A stretch of 64,000 nucleotides of DNA from Stackebrandtia albiflava (GTDB taxonomy: Bacteria > Actinomycetota > Actinomycetes > Mycobacteriales > Micromonosporaceae), in assembly GCF_007994225.1 (NCBI RefSeq), contig NZ_VLLL01000012.1, positions 1 to 64,000 on the forward strand, in the 5' to 3' direction. Both the position numbers and the translations under genes were made by a program. Each line of letters opens with the position of its first letter. Position 1 is the first letter of the stretch. The notes under the pieces are model-generated. The model saw only the letters and a list, made by a program, of their open reading frames with translations. It ran no database searches and was not told the DNA's origin. Positions 35,780 through 45,520 of this stretch are shown here, piece by piece.

Positions 35780-37315
35780 ATGTCCGTAGGTACTCGCGCA
35801 CGGCGGGGCACGGTCGCGACGATCGGTATCGCCGCCTCCGTCGCGCTCGCCCTGGCCGGTTGCTCCGGCTCACCCCAATCCGAAGCCGAAGGGCCGTTCG
35901 TGATCGGTGTCACCACCGACCCCGACACGCTCTTCCCCTGGAAGGCCACCCAGTTCCAGGCCGTCAACGTGCTGCAGAACATCTACGGCACCCTCACCGA
36001 GTACGACGCCGACCTCAACGTCGTCCCCGGTCTCGCCGAGTCCTGGGAGGTGTCCGAGGACGGCCTCACCGTGACGTTCCACCTGCGGGAGGGCGTCAAG
36101 TTCGCCGACGGCAGCGACTTCGACTCCGAAGACGTCAAGTTCTCCCTCGACGCCATCAAGGCCGAGGAGACCGCCGCCGTCGCCGCGTCCTCGCTGGGCT
36201 CCGTCGAGGAGGTCACCGCCGTCGACCCCGCGACCGTCGAGGTCTCGCTGACCGCTCCCGACGCCGCGCTCGCCTCCAACCTCGCCGTCGTCAACATGGC
36301 GATGCTGTCCAGCGACGACACCGAGGAGGAACTGAACACCACCCCCAACGGCACCGGCCCGTTCGCGTTCGACGGCCGTGTCGCCAGCCAGTCCCTCACC
36401 CTCAAGAAGAACCCGAACTACTGGGGTGACGCCGCCGCGCTCGACACCGTCGAGTTCCGGGTCATCCCCGACGAGGACTCGATCCTGTCGGCGATGCAGT
36501 CCGGCAACGTCCACCTGGCCGTGTTCGACAACCCGCTGGTCGCCCAGACCGCCACCGACATGGGCCTCGACGTGGCCGAGACGCCGCAGCTGAGCTACCA
36601 CACCCTGCAGCTCAACGCCCACAACGGCGACGTCTCCGACGTCAACGTCCGGTTGGCGATCCAGTGCGCCATCGACCGCCAGGAGGTCCTCGACACCGCC
36701 GCGTTCGGCGAGGGCGAGGTCACCGGCCCCATCACCTCCCCGGCGTACAAGTCGGACCCCGCGGCGCGGCCCTGCCCGACACGTGACCTCGACAAGTCCG
36801 CCGAGTACCTCGCCGAAGCCGGCATGGAGGACGGCGTCACCATCGACGCCATCGTGTCGCAGGGCGAGTACGCCAGCTCCGTCGACGAGGCGCAGAACCT
36901 GAAGGACCAGCTCGCCGAGGCGAACATCGAACTCGACTTCGAGGTCCTGGAGTCCGGCGCGTTCGTCGACGCCTGGATCGCCGGCGAGTTCGAGGCCGCC
37001 ATCGCCCTCAACGGCGGACGGCAGGACCCGGACGGCATGTACGGCCGGTACTTCACCAGCGACGGCAACCTCAACCCCGTCGCCGGGTACAGCTCCCCCG
37101 AACTGGACGAACTGTTCGCGCAGGGACGCGCCACCTCCGACGAGGCGGAACGCAAGGAGATCTACGCACAGGTCAGCCGGGAACTGGAGGACAACGCGGC
37201 GTGGATCTGGCTGTTCACCAGCTACACCTTCACCGCGACCACCTCGAACGTCGACGGTTTCGTCCCCGTCGCCACCGGATCCCTGCAGTACCTGCGCACC
37301 ACCACGTTCAAGTAA
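35780..37315 (+). CDS. ABC transporter substrate-binding lipoprotein (family 5)
   Basis: A 511-residue extracellular solute receptor. The lipobox LALAGC places the acylated Cys at 28. The domain opens with FVIGVTTDPDTLFPWKA and contains VVPGLAESWEVSEDGLTVTFHLREGVKFADG (the SBP_bac_5 signature, about 84-115), then GTGPFAF and an ALNGGRQDPDG block. Family 5 receptors bind peptides, and some bind murein peptides. AGGAG precedes ATG 35780. It is the first gene of the operon and is followed by a 34 bp palindrome that may set expression ratios. Confidence 0.92.
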   Translation: MSVGTRARRGTVATIGIAASVALALAGCSGSPQSEAEGPFVIGVTTDPDTLFPWKATQFQAVNVLQNIYGTLTEYDADLNVVPGLAESWEVSEDGLTVTFHLREGVKFADGSDFDSEDVKFSLDAIKAEETAAVAASSLGSVEEVTAVDPATVEVSLTAPDAALASNLAVVNMAMLSSDDTEEELNTTPNGTGPFAFDGRVASQSLTLKKNPNYWGDAAALDTVEFRVIPDEDSILSAMQSGNVHLAVFDNPLVAQTATDMGLDVAETPQLSYHTLQLNAHNGDVSDVNVRLAIQCAIDRQEVLDTAAFGEGEVTGPITSPAYKSDPAARPCPTRDLDKSAEYLAEAGMEDGVTIDAIVSQGEYASSVDEAQNLKDQLAEANIELDFEVLESGAFVDAWIAGEFEAAIALNGGRQDPDGMYGRYFTSDGNLNPVAGYSSPELDELFAQGRATSDEAERKEIYAQVSRELEDNAAWIWLFTSYTFTATTSNVDGFVPVATGSLQYLRTTTFK

Positions 37316-37322
37316 CCCGAAC

Positions 37323-37356
37323 CACCGGCGGGCCACGACGTCGTGGCCCGCCGGTG
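37323..37356 (+). promoter_or_regulatory. Intra-operon hairpin after the binding protein
   Basis: A perfect 34 bp palindrome (17 bp arms, 37323-37339 with 37340-37356, no spacer). It lies between the receptor gene and the first permease gene. Such hairpins often stabilise the upstream mRNA or attenuate transcription so the receptor exceeds the membrane parts. Confidence 0.7.
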
Positions 37357-37374
37357 CACCGGAAGGACCAGGCC

Positions 37375-38343
37375 ATGCTCCGAACCATCGCCCGCAACCG
37401 CGTGGTCAAGCGGCTCGCGGCGGCACTGCTGACCCTGTTCGGGGTCGCGGTGTTCGTCTTCGTGATGCTGCGGGCAATTCCGGGCGACCAGATCAGCGCC
37501 AACCTGGGCACCGAGGCCGCGGCACTCACCCCCGCGCAACGCGCCGCCCTGGAGAGCTACTACGGCCTGGACCAGCCGCTTATCACCCAGTTCTTCTCCT
37601 GGATGGGGAACCTGCTCACCGGCAACCTCGGTTTCTCGTCCCGCGCCCAGGCCAGCGTCCTGGACCTCACCCTGGCGGCCCTGCCGGTGACGTTCGAGCT
37701 GGCCGTCCTGTCGATCCTGTTCGCGCTCGTCATCGGGATCCCGCTGGGCATGCTGTCGGCGTCGAAACCCGACTCGCTGCGCGACGGACTCGGCCAGACC
37801 GTCGGACTCGCCGGACTGTCCGTCCCGGCGTTCCTGCTGGCGACGATGCTGCTGTCACTGCTGGCGACCTGGTTCGGGTTCAACCCCAACGGCCGCGGCT
37901 TCGCGCCCCTGTTCACCGACCCGCTACTGAACCTGCAGCAGATGCTGCTTCCGGCACTGGTACTGGGATTCGGTATCGCCGCCCCCATCATGCGCACCAC
38001 CCGCACCGCCGTCCTCGAAGTCCGCTCCGACGACTTCATCCGCACCGCCCGTGCCAAGGGCGTCCCGCCGCGGCGGCTGCAACTGCGGCACGTGCTGCGC
38101 AACGCGCTGGTCCCGATCGTCACCATGACCGGCCTCCAGTTCGGTTACCTGCTGGGCGGCGCGGTCGTCGTCGAACAGATCTTCTCGGTCCCCGGCATCG
38201 GACGGCAGGTGCTGCTGGGCATCCAACAGAAGGAGTACGCGCTGGTGCAGAGCACCGTGCTCGTCATCGCGTTGACCTTCGTCATCGTCAACCTGCTGAC
38301 CGACCTGCTCTACCGGGTCATCGATCCTCGGGTGCGCTCATGA
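37375..38343 (+). CDS. ABC transporter permease (DppB-like)
   Basis: A 322-residue permease with six helices. The N-terminal segment RLAAALLTLFGVAVFVFVMLRAIPGD is typical of the DppB/OppB family. The coupling motif DDFIRTARAKGVPPRRLQLRHVLRNALVPIV occurs near 220-250, with EQIFSVPGIGRQVLLGIQQ after it. It pairs with the next permease, which it overlaps by 4 bp. Confidence 0.9.
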   Translation: MLRTIARNRVVKRLAAALLTLFGVAVFVFVMLRAIPGDQISANLGTEAAALTPAQRAALESYYGLDQPLITQFFSWMGNLLTGNLGFSSRAQASVLDLTLAALPVTFELAVLSILFALVIGIPLGMLSASKPDSLRDGLGQTVGLAGLSVPAFLLATMLLSLLATWFGFNPNGRGFAPLFTDPLLNLQQMLLPALVLGFGIAAPIMRTTRTAVLEVRSDDFIRTARAKGVPPRRLQLRHVLRNALVPIVTMTGLQFGYLLGGAVVVEQIFSVPGIGRQVLLGIQQKEYALVQSTVLVIALTFVIVNLLTDLLYRVIDPRVRS

Positions 38344-39227
38344 CCGACATCAGCCAGACCGCGCAACTGCCGCCCGCGACCCGGTCCGGTTCCGGACGGC
38401 TCCGCAGCCTGTGGCGTTCCGGCAGCGGACGCGCCGGACTCATCATCGTCGGCGTGCTCGTCCTGTTCAGCCTCGCGTCGTTCGCGGGACTCATGCCGTA
38501 CGACGCCATCGCCCAGGACCCGCCCAGCCGGCTGCTGCCGCCGTCGGGCGACCACCTCCTCGGCACCGACCAGTTCGGCCGGGACGTGTTCTCCCGGGTC
38601 GCGGCGGGCGTCGCCAACTCCGCGCTCATCGCCGTCGTCGCGGTCGCGTTCGCGGCGGTCGTCGGCACGCTCGGCGGTCTCGTCGCCGGGTTCTACCGGG
38701 GTTTCTCCGACAGCGCGATCGGCGGTGTCACCAACGTCCTGTTCGCGTTCCCGCCGCTGCTGCTGGCGTTGGCGCTGGCGTCGGTGTTCACCCGCAACTG
38801 GTTCACCATCGCCGTCGCGATCGCCGTGGTGTACGTGCCGATCTTCATCCGCGTCGTGCGGGGACCCGTACTGACGCTGCGGGAGATCGAGTACGTCAAG
38901 GCCGCCACCAGCACCGGGCAACGCAAGTCGGCGATCATGATGCGGCACGTACTGCCCAACATCACCTCGATCATCATCGTGCAGGTCACCCTGTCGCTGT
39001 CGTGGGCGGTCCTGACGGAGGCGTCGCTGAGCTTCCTCGGGCTCGGCACCCCGCCGCCGGCACCGTCCCTGGGCCTGATGATCTACGACGCCCGCGCGCT
39101 GCTGACCGTCGCGCCGTGGACGATGATCGCCCCCGGCGCCGTCGTGGTGCTGCTGGTCGTCGGCCTCAACCTGCTCGGTGACGGGCTCCGCGACACCCTC
39201 GACCCGCGCAACCGGGGACGGCGATGA
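38340..39227 (+). CDS. ABC transporter permease (DppC-like)
   Basis: A 295-residue permease of the DppC/OppC type with six helices. [19 protein letters not shown] (about 64-82) is the family hallmark, and [24 protein letters not shown] is the ATPase-coupling loop. ATG 38340 lies within the preceding stop. Together the two permeases form the membrane channel of the peptide importer. Confidence 0.92.
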   Translation: MTDISQTAQLPPATRSGSGRLRSLWRSGSGRAGLIIVGVLVLFSLASFAGLMPYDAIAQDPPSRLLPPSGDHLLGTDQFGRDVFSRVAAGVANSALIAVVAVAFAAVVGTLGGLVAGFYRGFSDSAIGGVTNVLFAFPPLLLALALASVFTRNWFTIAVAIAVVYVPIFIRVVRGPVLTLREIEYVKAATSTGQRKSAIMMRHVLPNITSIIIVQVTLSLSWAVLTEASLSFLGLGTPPPAPSLGLMIYDARALLTVAPWTMIAPGAVVVLLVVGLNLLGDGLRDTLDPRNRGRR

Positions 39228-39258
39228 GCCGCGCCCCGCTCGTCACAAGGAGCACCGC

Positions 39259-40431
39259 ATGAAGATCCTCGGCATGATCTCCGGCACATCGCACGACGGC
39301 ATCGACGTCGCCGTGGTCGACTTCCAGGCCGACGGGACCGCCCTGACCGGGGAGATCCTGCACACCGACAGCACCCCCTACGACAAGGCGCTGCGGAACC
39401 GGCTGATCGCCGCGCTGCCGCCCGCCGACACCAGCTTCGCCGAGGTCTGCGAACTCGACACCCTCATCGGGCAGACCTTCGCCGCCGCCGCCGAGACCGC
39501 CATCGCCGCGGCCGGACCGGTCGACCTGATCGTGTCGCACGGCCAGACCGTGTACCACTGGGTCGGCGCGGAGACCGCCCTGGGCACCCTCCAGATCGGA
39601 CAGCCGGCCTGGATCGCCGAACGCACCGGCACCCCCGTTCTTTCCGACGTACGGATCCGCGACATCACCGCCGGCGGGCACGGCGCCCCGCTCGTGTCCT
39701 ACCTGGACGGACTGGTGCTCGGCGCGGCCGGCGGCACCCCCGCCGCCCTCAACCTCGGCGGCATCTCCAACATGACCGTCGTCCGGGGACCCGACGACGT
39801 CACCGCCTACGACATCGGCCCCGCCAACGCGCTCATCGACGCCGCCGTCATCGCCACCGGAGCCCACCCGCAGGGCTACGACGAGGACGGCCGCATCGCC
39901 GCGTCCGGCACAGTGGACGAACGACTCCTCGCGGTCCTGCTCGCCGAACCCTACTACCGGCTCCCCGCGCCCAAGAGCACCGGCAAGGAACTCTTCCACG
40001 CCGACTACGTGCGGCAGGCCGTCGCGGCGTCCGGCGGTGAACCCTCACCCGCCGACCTCATCGCCACCCTCACCGAACTCACCGTCCGCACCGTCGCCGC
40101 CGACGTCCGCGCCGCCGGGATCACCACCCTCGCCGTCTCCGGCGGAGGCTCCCGCAACCCCGTCATCCTCGCGGGCCTGCGCGCCGCCCTCCCCGGCACC
40201 GACGTCGTCCTCACCGACGAGTACGGCGTCCCCGCCGACGACAAGGAGGCCATCGCCTTCGCCCTCATCGGCTGGTGCACCCTCCACGGCCTCCCCGGCA
40301 ACAACCCCGGCGGCACCGGGGCACGCGGCGGCCGCATCCTCGGCACCCTCACCCCCGGCGACGGACCGCTGCGGCTGCCCGAACCGGCCACCGAGGCACC
40401 GCACTCGCTGCGACTGCACCGGAGGAACTGA
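39259..40431 (+). CDS. anmK: Anhydro-N-acetylmuramic acid kinase
   Basis: A 390-residue ASKHA-fold kinase that opens the 1,6-anhydro ring of anhMurNAc and phosphorylates it to MurNAc-6-phosphate. The phosphate loop reads [11 protein letters not shown] (6-16), with His in place of the usual Met of GTSMDG. The catalytic Asp region [10 protein letters not shown] and [10 protein letters not shown] (adenosine side) are present. AAGGAG precedes ATG 39259. Its presence between permeases and ATPase strongly ties the transporter to cell-wall turnover products. Confidence 0.93.
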   Translation: MKILGMISGTSHDGIDVAVVDFQADGTALTGEILHTDSTPYDKALRNRLIAALPPADTSFAEVCELDTLIGQTFAAAAETAIAAAGPVDLIVSHGQTVYHWVGAETALGTLQIGQPAWIAERTGTPVLSDVRIRDITAGGHGAPLVSYLDGLVLGAAGGTPAALNLGGISNMTVVRGPDDVTAYDIGPANALIDAAVIATGAHPQGYDEDGRIAASGTVDERLLAVLLAEPYYRLPAPKSTGKELFHADYVRQAVAASGGEPSPADLIATLTELTVRTVAADVRAAGITTLAVSGGGSRNPVILAGLRAALPGTDVVLTDEYGVPADDKEAIAFALIGWCTLHGLPGNNPGGTGARGGRILGTLTPGDGPLRLPEPATEAPHSLRLHRRN

Positions 40432-40435
40432 CCCC

Positions 40436-42049
40436 ATGACCCCCCGGCTCCGTACCGCCGTCACCGCCGACCTGCCCGGCATCGTCGAGGTCTTCCTCGA
40501 CTGCTGGCGGGTCGGCTACGCCGGCGTGCTGCCGGAGCCCGTCACCGCCGCCATGACCACCGACCGCGCCATGACACTGTGGACGGACATACTGGAGTCA
40601 CCGGCGGCCGCCGGGGTCGTGGTCGCCGAGACCGACGACGGCATCGTGGGCGTCACCCGCCACGGCCCCGTCACCGATCGGCGCGGCGTCGTCGAATCCC
40701 TGTACGTGTCGCCACGCCACCAGGGACACGGCACCGGCCGCGCCCTGCTGGCCGAGGCCACCGGCCGGCTCCGCGACCACGGCGCCGACACGGCGGCACT
40801 GTGGGTGTTCGCGGCCAACACCCCCGCCATCGGCTTCTACCGCGCCCAGGGCTGGATACCCGACGGCACCGGCCGCACCCAGGACGCCTTCGGGGCACCC
40901 GAGATCCGCCTCGTCCGCCGCCTCGACCCCGAACCCGCCGACGCGTTCGGGCGGCTCGCGGCCCGCATCGCCTCCGGCGCACCCGGACGACCCGCCGGCG
41001 CCTCCGTGGGACTACGCGCCCCCGGGGTCAGCCGACACGGCGTCGCCGGATTCCGCACCCTCGGCGACGACCCCCGGCCCATGACCCGCGACACCGCGCA
41101 CGACCTCGCGTCCGTCACCAAGATCGTCGCCACCACGACCGCGCTCATCCGACTGGTGTCCGACCGGCACCTCCGGCTCGACGACCCGGTGAGCCACCAC
41201 CTGCCCGGCTTCACCGGCGACGGCAGGGAATCCGTCACCGTCCGGCAACTCCTGCGGCACCGCGGCGGACTCCGCGAATGGCAACCCGTCTACCTGCACG
41301 CCGACAACCCCGACGCCGCCCTCGCGTACGTGCAGCGACTCCCGCTGCGGTACCGGCCCGACACCGGCAGGCACTACTCCGACCTCGGATTCATGCTGCT
41401 GGGCGGCATCGTCGAGACCGTCACCGGACTCGGACTCGCCGACGCCGTCACCACACTCGTCACCGCACCCCTCCGCCTCGACCACACCCGGTACGCGACA
41501 CCGCTCGGTACCGACATCGCCGCGAGCGCCCCCGGTGACGACGTCGAACACGACATGGTCGCCACCGGCGAACCCCACCCCGTGCTGCCACCGGCACCGG
41601 AGTTCACGCGGTGGCGGACCCGGCCACTGATCGGAGAGGTCAACGACGGCAACGCCTTCCACGCGTTCGGCGAAGTCGCCGGACACGCCGGCCTGTTCTC
41701 CACACTGGACGACCTGCTGACGTTCGCGGATACCCTCGCCCACTACCGCGACCACACCCGGCTGTGGCGGCCCGAGGTCGTCGACGAGTTCCTGGCCCCC
41801 GGACCCGACCCCGAACAGGCCCTCGGGTTCCGCCGCCACCCCTTCTCCGTCGACGGCCGCACCGTCACCATGTACGGCCACCCCGGATTCGTCGGCTGCG
41901 TCGTCGGATTCGCGCCCGAAACCGGGACCGCGCTCGCGATGTGCGGCAACCGGCTCACCACCGGACGGCCCCCCGTCCCCACCGACGAACTCTGGACGCA
42001 GGCCCACGAGGCCGCGAGCGCCGAGCTCACAACGAGATCGCAGAGGTGA
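40436..42049 (+). CDS. GNAT acetyltransferase fused to a serine hydrolase
   Basis: A 537-residue fusion. Residues 1-165 form a GNAT domain with the acetyl-CoA loop RHQGHGTG (94-101). Residues 175-537 form a class C beta-lactamase/DD-peptidase-like domain with SVTK (Ser226, Lys229), YSD (314-316) and HAGLFST. No signal peptide is visible, so the hydrolase part should be cytosolic, unlike most of its family. It starts 4 bp after anmK with GGAGGA upstream. Possible substrates are imported muropeptides or amino sugars. The fusion is in one uninterrupted frame. Confidence 0.88.
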   Translation: MTPRLRTAVTADLPGIVEVFLDCWRVGYAGVLPEPVTAAMTTDRAMTLWTDILESPAAAGVVVAETDDGIVGVTRHGPVTDRRGVVESLYVSPRHQGHGTGRALLAEATGRLRDHGADTAALWVFAANTPAIGFYRAQGWIPDGTGRTQDAFGAPEIRLVRRLDPEPADAFGRLAARIASGAPGRPAGASVGLRAPGVSRHGVAGFRTLGDDPRPMTRDTAHDLASVTKIVATTTALIRLVSDRHLRLDDPVSHHLPGFTGDGRESVTVRQLLRHRGGLREWQPVYLHADNPDAALAYVQRLPLRYRPDTGRHYSDLGFMLLGGIVETVTGLGLADAVTTLVTAPLRLDHTRYATPLGTDIAASAPGDDVEHDMVATGEPHPVLPPAPEFTRWRTRPLIGEVNDGNAFHAFGEVAGHAGLFSTLDDLLTFADTLAHYRDHTRLWRPEVVDEFLAPGPDPEQALGFRRHPFSVDGRTVTMYGHPGFVGCVVGFAPETGTALAMCGNRLTTGRPPVPTDELWTQAHEAASAELTTRSQR

Positions 42050-42051
42050 CC

Positions 42052-43677
42052 ATGGAAACCACGAAACCGGTACTGGACATCCGCAACCTGTCGGTGTCGT
42101 TCCGGACCGGCAAGACCGAGGTCGAAGCCGTCCGCGACGTGTCCATCACCGTGCAGCCCGGCCAGACCGTCGCCGTCGTCGGCGAATCCGGCTCCGGCAA
42201 GTCCACCACGGCCACCGCCGTCAACCGGCTGCTGCCCGAGAACGGCCGCATCACGTCCGGACAGGTCCTCTTCGACGGCCGTGACCTCGCCACCCTCACC
42301 GAACGCGAGATGGGCGCCATCCGGGGCGCCGGAATCGGACTCGTCCCACAGGACCCCATGTCCAACCTCAACCCGCTCATGCGGATCGGCGACCAGGTCG
42401 CCGAAGCCCTCGAAGTCCACGGCCGCGCCCGCGGAAAGGCCGCCAGGGATCGCGCCGTCGAACTCCTCGACATGGTCGGCATCCCCGACCCCGCGCGCCG
42501 CGCCGACCAGTACCCGCACGAGTTCTCCGGCGGCATGCGGCAACGCGCCCTCATCGCCATGGGCCTGGCCTGCAAACCGACCCTGCTCATCGCGGACGAA
42601 CCCACCTCCGCGCTCGACGTCACCCTGCAACGCCGCATCCTCGACCAACTCGACGCGCTCACCGACGAGATGGGCACCGCGGTCTTCCTCATCACCCACG
42701 ACCTCGGGCTCGCCGCCGAACGCGCCGACACCGTCGCCGTCATGTACCGCGGCGAGATCGTCGAATCCGGTGGCGCCCGGCAGATCCTCGGCGACCCGCA
42801 ACACGAGTACACGAAACGACTGCTGCGCGCCGCGCCCAGCCTCACCTCCGTCAGCATGGTCGCCGAACCCGCCACTCCCGCTGGCGACGACCTGGTACGG
42901 GTATCCGGGCTCACCAAACGGTTCTCGATCCGATCCGCGCGCGGCGGCGAACCCACCGAGTTCACCGCCGTCGACGACGTGTCGTTCAGCATCCCTCGTG
43001 GACTCACCGTGTCCATCGTGGGCGAATCGGGGTCCGGGAAGTCCACCACCGCCAACCTCGTACTGGGCCTGGAGACGCCGACCGCCGGGACCATCGAGTT
43101 CGACGGCGTCGACGTCGCCGGACTCCGCCGTAAGGAGATGTTCGCGCTGCGGCGGCGGGTACAACCGGTGTTCCAGAACCCGTACGCCTCACTCGATCCC
43201 CGGTACACGGTGGAGGAGTCGATCGCGGAACCGTTGAAGGTCCACAAGATCGGCGACAAGCGGTCCCGGCGGGAGTCGGTGCGGAAACTGCTCGACCAGG
43301 TGGCGCTGCCCGCCGCCATGGCCGAACGACTGCCACACGAACTGTCCGGCGGGCAACGGCAACGCGTCGCCATCGCGCGTGCGCTGGCGCTGAACCCGGA
43401 ACTCGTCGTCCTCGACGAGGCGGTGTCGGCACTCGACGTGCTGGTACAGGCGCAGATCCTCGAACTGCTCGGCGAACTGCAACGCGAACTCGGCTTGAGC
43501 TACCTGTTCATCAGCCACGACCTCGCGGTGGTGCGGATGATCTCGCACCAGGTGCACGTCATGCGGGCCGGACAGATCGTCGAGAGTGGAACACCGGACG
43601 AGCTGTTCGCGGCCCCGCAGGACGACTACACCCGAGAACTCCTCGCCGCCATCCCCGGCGCCGCCCTACAGGCGTGA
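42052..43677 (+). CDS. Fused double ABC ATPase of peptide importer (DppD-DppF type)
   Basis: A 541-residue protein with two nucleotide-binding domains. The first has Walker A GESGSGKST (44-52), signature FSGGM and Walker B LLIADEPTSALD. The second has Walker A GESGSGKST near 318-326, signature LSGGQ and VVLDEAVSALD. Each half has the oligopeptide-family extension (HEYTKRLLRAAPSL in the first, DDYTRELLAAIPGA in the second). The start lies 2 bp after the fusion gene. It powers the two permeases. Its stop is only 21 bp from a degenerate CRISPR repeat. Confidence 0.93.
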   Translation: METTKPVLDIRNLSVSFRTGKTEVEAVRDVSITVQPGQTVAVVGESGSGKSTTATAVNRLLPENGRITSGQVLFDGRDLATLTEREMGAIRGAGIGLVPQDPMSNLNPLMRIGDQVAEALEVHGRARGKAARDRAVELLDMVGIPDPARRADQYPHEFSGGMRQRALIAMGLACKPTLLIADEPTSALDVTLQRRILDQLDALTDEMGTAVFLITHDLGLAAERADTVAVMYRGEIVESGGARQILGDPQHEYTKRLLRAAPSLTSVSMVAEPATPAGDDLVRVSGLTKRFSIRSARGGEPTEFTAVDDVSFSIPRGLTVSIVGESGSGKSTTANLVLGLETPTAGTIEFDGVDVAGLRRKEMFALRRRVQPVFQNPYASLDPRYTVEESIAEPLKVHKIGDKRSRRESVRKLLDQVALPAAMAERLPHELSGGQRQRVAIARALALNPELVVLDEAVSALDVLVQAQILELLGELQRELGLSYLFISHDLAVVRMISHQVHVMRAGQIVESGTPDELFAAPQDDYTRELLAAIPGAALQA

Positions 43678-43698
43678 GTCTGCGGGCGCCGGGTTGAG

Positions 43699-44520
43699 GT
43701 GTCGGCGCCGCGTGCGCGGGGAGCACGTCTCTCAATCCCAGTTCGCCCGCAAGTGTCGGGGACCATCCCCGCGTGTGCGGGGAGCACTGGACACATGTCG
43801 TCCAACCTGTCTGAAATCACGGACCATCCCCGCGTGTGCGGGGAGCACTCATGTGGTGTCAATGCCTTGGCGTGCATCGCAGGACCATCCCCGCGTGTGC
43901 GGGGAGCACCATGACTTTGTCCTGATTGGCGCGTTTCGGGAAGGACCATCCCCGCGTGTGCGGGGAGCACAGATGTGCGGGCGTCCCACGTGACACCGAC
44001 CGAGGACCATCCCCGCGTGTGCGGGGAGCACCCATTCGTCATTCTCACCTAGCGGCTCATGGTAGGACCATCCCCGCGTGTGCGGGGAGCACGCGAATCT
44101 TCCCGAACTTCCGCCGCGCCATCAGGGACCATCCCCGCGTGTGCGGGGAGCACCATCGCGCCCTTGTTTTTGCGTCCCGCCTCCGTGGGACCATCCCCGC
44201 GTGTGCGGGGAGCACGACATGACCGAGTTCCACCCGAAGCTGGCGCGCGGACCATCCCCGCGTGTGCGGGGAGCACGGCCGAGAGCTGATCAATCGTGTC
44301 GGTCACGAAGGACCATCCCCGCGTGTGCGGGGAGCACGATACGGCGATCCTGGGTGACGGTCAACCCCAGGGACCATCCCCGCGTGTGCGGGGAGCACCC
44401 TTCACGTCGCGGCGCCGCCACACTGGGACGAGGACCATCCCCGCGTGTGCGGGGAGCACGGCCGAGGGTCCCCCGGGTAGGCGCGGGTGCGCGGACCATC
44501 CCCGCGTGTGCGGGGAGCAC
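43699..44520 (-). CRISPR. CRISPR array 1, type I-E-like, 14 repeats / 13 spacers
   Basis: Thirteen identical 28 bp repeats start at 43760, 43821, 43882, 43943, 44004, 44065, 44126, 44188, 44249, 44310, 44371, 44432 and 44493. A degenerate one sits at 43699-43726. In transcript orientation the repeat is GTGCTCCCCGCACACGCGGGG plus ATGGTCC. Spacers are 33 bp, with one of 34. The degenerate copy is at the leader-distal end, which agrees with minus-strand transcription from the leader at 44521-44576. Repeat form and length match type I-E. No cas genes are in the window. Confidence 0.97.
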
Positions 44521-44576
44521 ACTTGGTGACCTGCGGGTCTACCGGTGGGTAACCGCATTTCTCACCAAGATCATTT
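44521..44576 (-). promoter_or_regulatory. Leader of CRISPR array 1
   Basis: The 56 bp next to the first repeat are an inverted, near-identical copy of the sequence beside array 2 (45521-45576), with about 50 of 56 positions the same. Conservation at the leader-repeat junction is expected of the site where new spacers are integrated. Confidence 0.85.
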
Positions 44577-44789
44577 ACGCTCCGCCTTTCGTGACGCGTT
44601 GCCGTCAAGGTTACCCGTGACGGTTCCCCAGCGCCGGTGGCCGTGCGCTCGACCACCGCACCGGCGAACCCGCGATCGGTGATGACCGACACCACCGACG
44701 CAACGGTTCGGAGGACTAGTCTTGGCCTCCGTCAACCCCGGACGTCCCGGTTCCGCGTGAACCGGTGTCCCCGTGAAAAGAGGTCGCCC

Positions 44790-45344
44790 GTGTTCTCGGT
44801 CGCGTTGCGTGAAGACGCAGAACTTCGTCCCCTTGAGGTGTGGCATGCCGAGGAGTTCGCGGCGCACATGGACAAGGCGCGGGAGCACATCCGGCCGTGG
44901 GTCGGTCCGACCTTCGTCACCGAGGACGTCGACAAGGCGCGTGACCTGTTGCGTCGATATGCGGAACGCCGCGCCGCCGACTCCGGTGGCCTGTTCGGTA
45001 TCTGGTGGCGAGGGGAACTCGTCGGCGGTGTCCTCCTGGTCGGCTTCGATGCCGACTGGGGGAACTGCGAGGTGGGTTGCTGGCTGGAGCCGGGCGCAGA
45101 GGGGAACGGACTCATCACGGCCGCCAGCCGGACGCTGCTCGACTGGGTCTTCCACACGCGCGGTCTACACCGGGTGGAGTGGGTGTGCCGGGCCGACAAC
45201 GAACGCAGTGCGGCGGTGGCGAAGCGGCTCGGCATGACGATGGAGGGGCAACGACGCGAAGCCTGGCCGTACCAGGGGAAGCGTTACGACAAGCAGATCT
45301 GGGCGATCCTGGCCCCGGAGTGGAAGGCCCAGTCGTCCACATGA
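44790..45344 (+). CDS. GNAT N-acetyltransferase (RimJ/RimL type)
   Basis: A 184-residue acetyltransferase from GTG 44790 with AAAAGAGG upstream. The fold markers are LFGIWWRGELVGGVLL, the acetyl-CoA loop region LEPGAEGNGLITAASRTLLDW and HRVEWVCRADNERSAAVAKRLGM, as in RimJ/RimL relatives. The target is unknown. It is the only protein gene between the two CRISPR leaders, and has no known CRISPR role. Confidence 0.85.
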   Translation: MFSVALREDAELRPLEVWHAEEFAAHMDKAREHIRPWVGPTFVTEDVDKARDLLRRYAERRAADSGGLFGIWWRGELVGGVLLVGFDADWGNCEVGCWLEPGAEGNGLITAASRTLLDWVFHTRGLHRVEWVCRADNERSAAVAKRLGMTMEGQRREAWPYQGKRYDKQIWAILAPEWKAQSST

Positions 45345-45452
45345 GCTTTTCCACAACCCGTTGATCGTCCACACCGGCACAGTCTCACGCTGGACGCCGC
45401 CACTCTCCAAGCCCTAGGCTGAAGCCATGGGGTGGAGGAGTGGCGGCCCCCG
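45333..45452 (+). repeat. Dispersed promoter-like repeat, copy D
   Basis: Three DnaA-box-like 9-mers: TCGTCCACA (45333-45341, overlapping the acetyltransferase stop), TTTTCCACA (45347-45355) and TCGTCCACA (45365-45373). Then a -35-like TGGACG (45391-45396), 18 bp spacer, TAGGCT (45415-45420), 6 bases and ATGGGGTGGAGGAGTGGC from 45427. The ATG opens a 43-codon frame ending at TAG 45556-45558 inside the leader of array 2. The predicted transcript runs into the array. Confidence 0.75.
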
Positions 45453-45520
45453 ACACCATTGCTGTGGAGGGGCACCGAATCACAGAACACCGTATTCTCA
45501 AGGTGATCAGGTGAGCCGAC

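Noticed and set aside
35870-43164. Long minus-strand frames opposite the binding-protein and ABC ATPase genes
   Set aside because: Shadows of conserved transport genes; Gly/Val/Asp-rich mirror composition.
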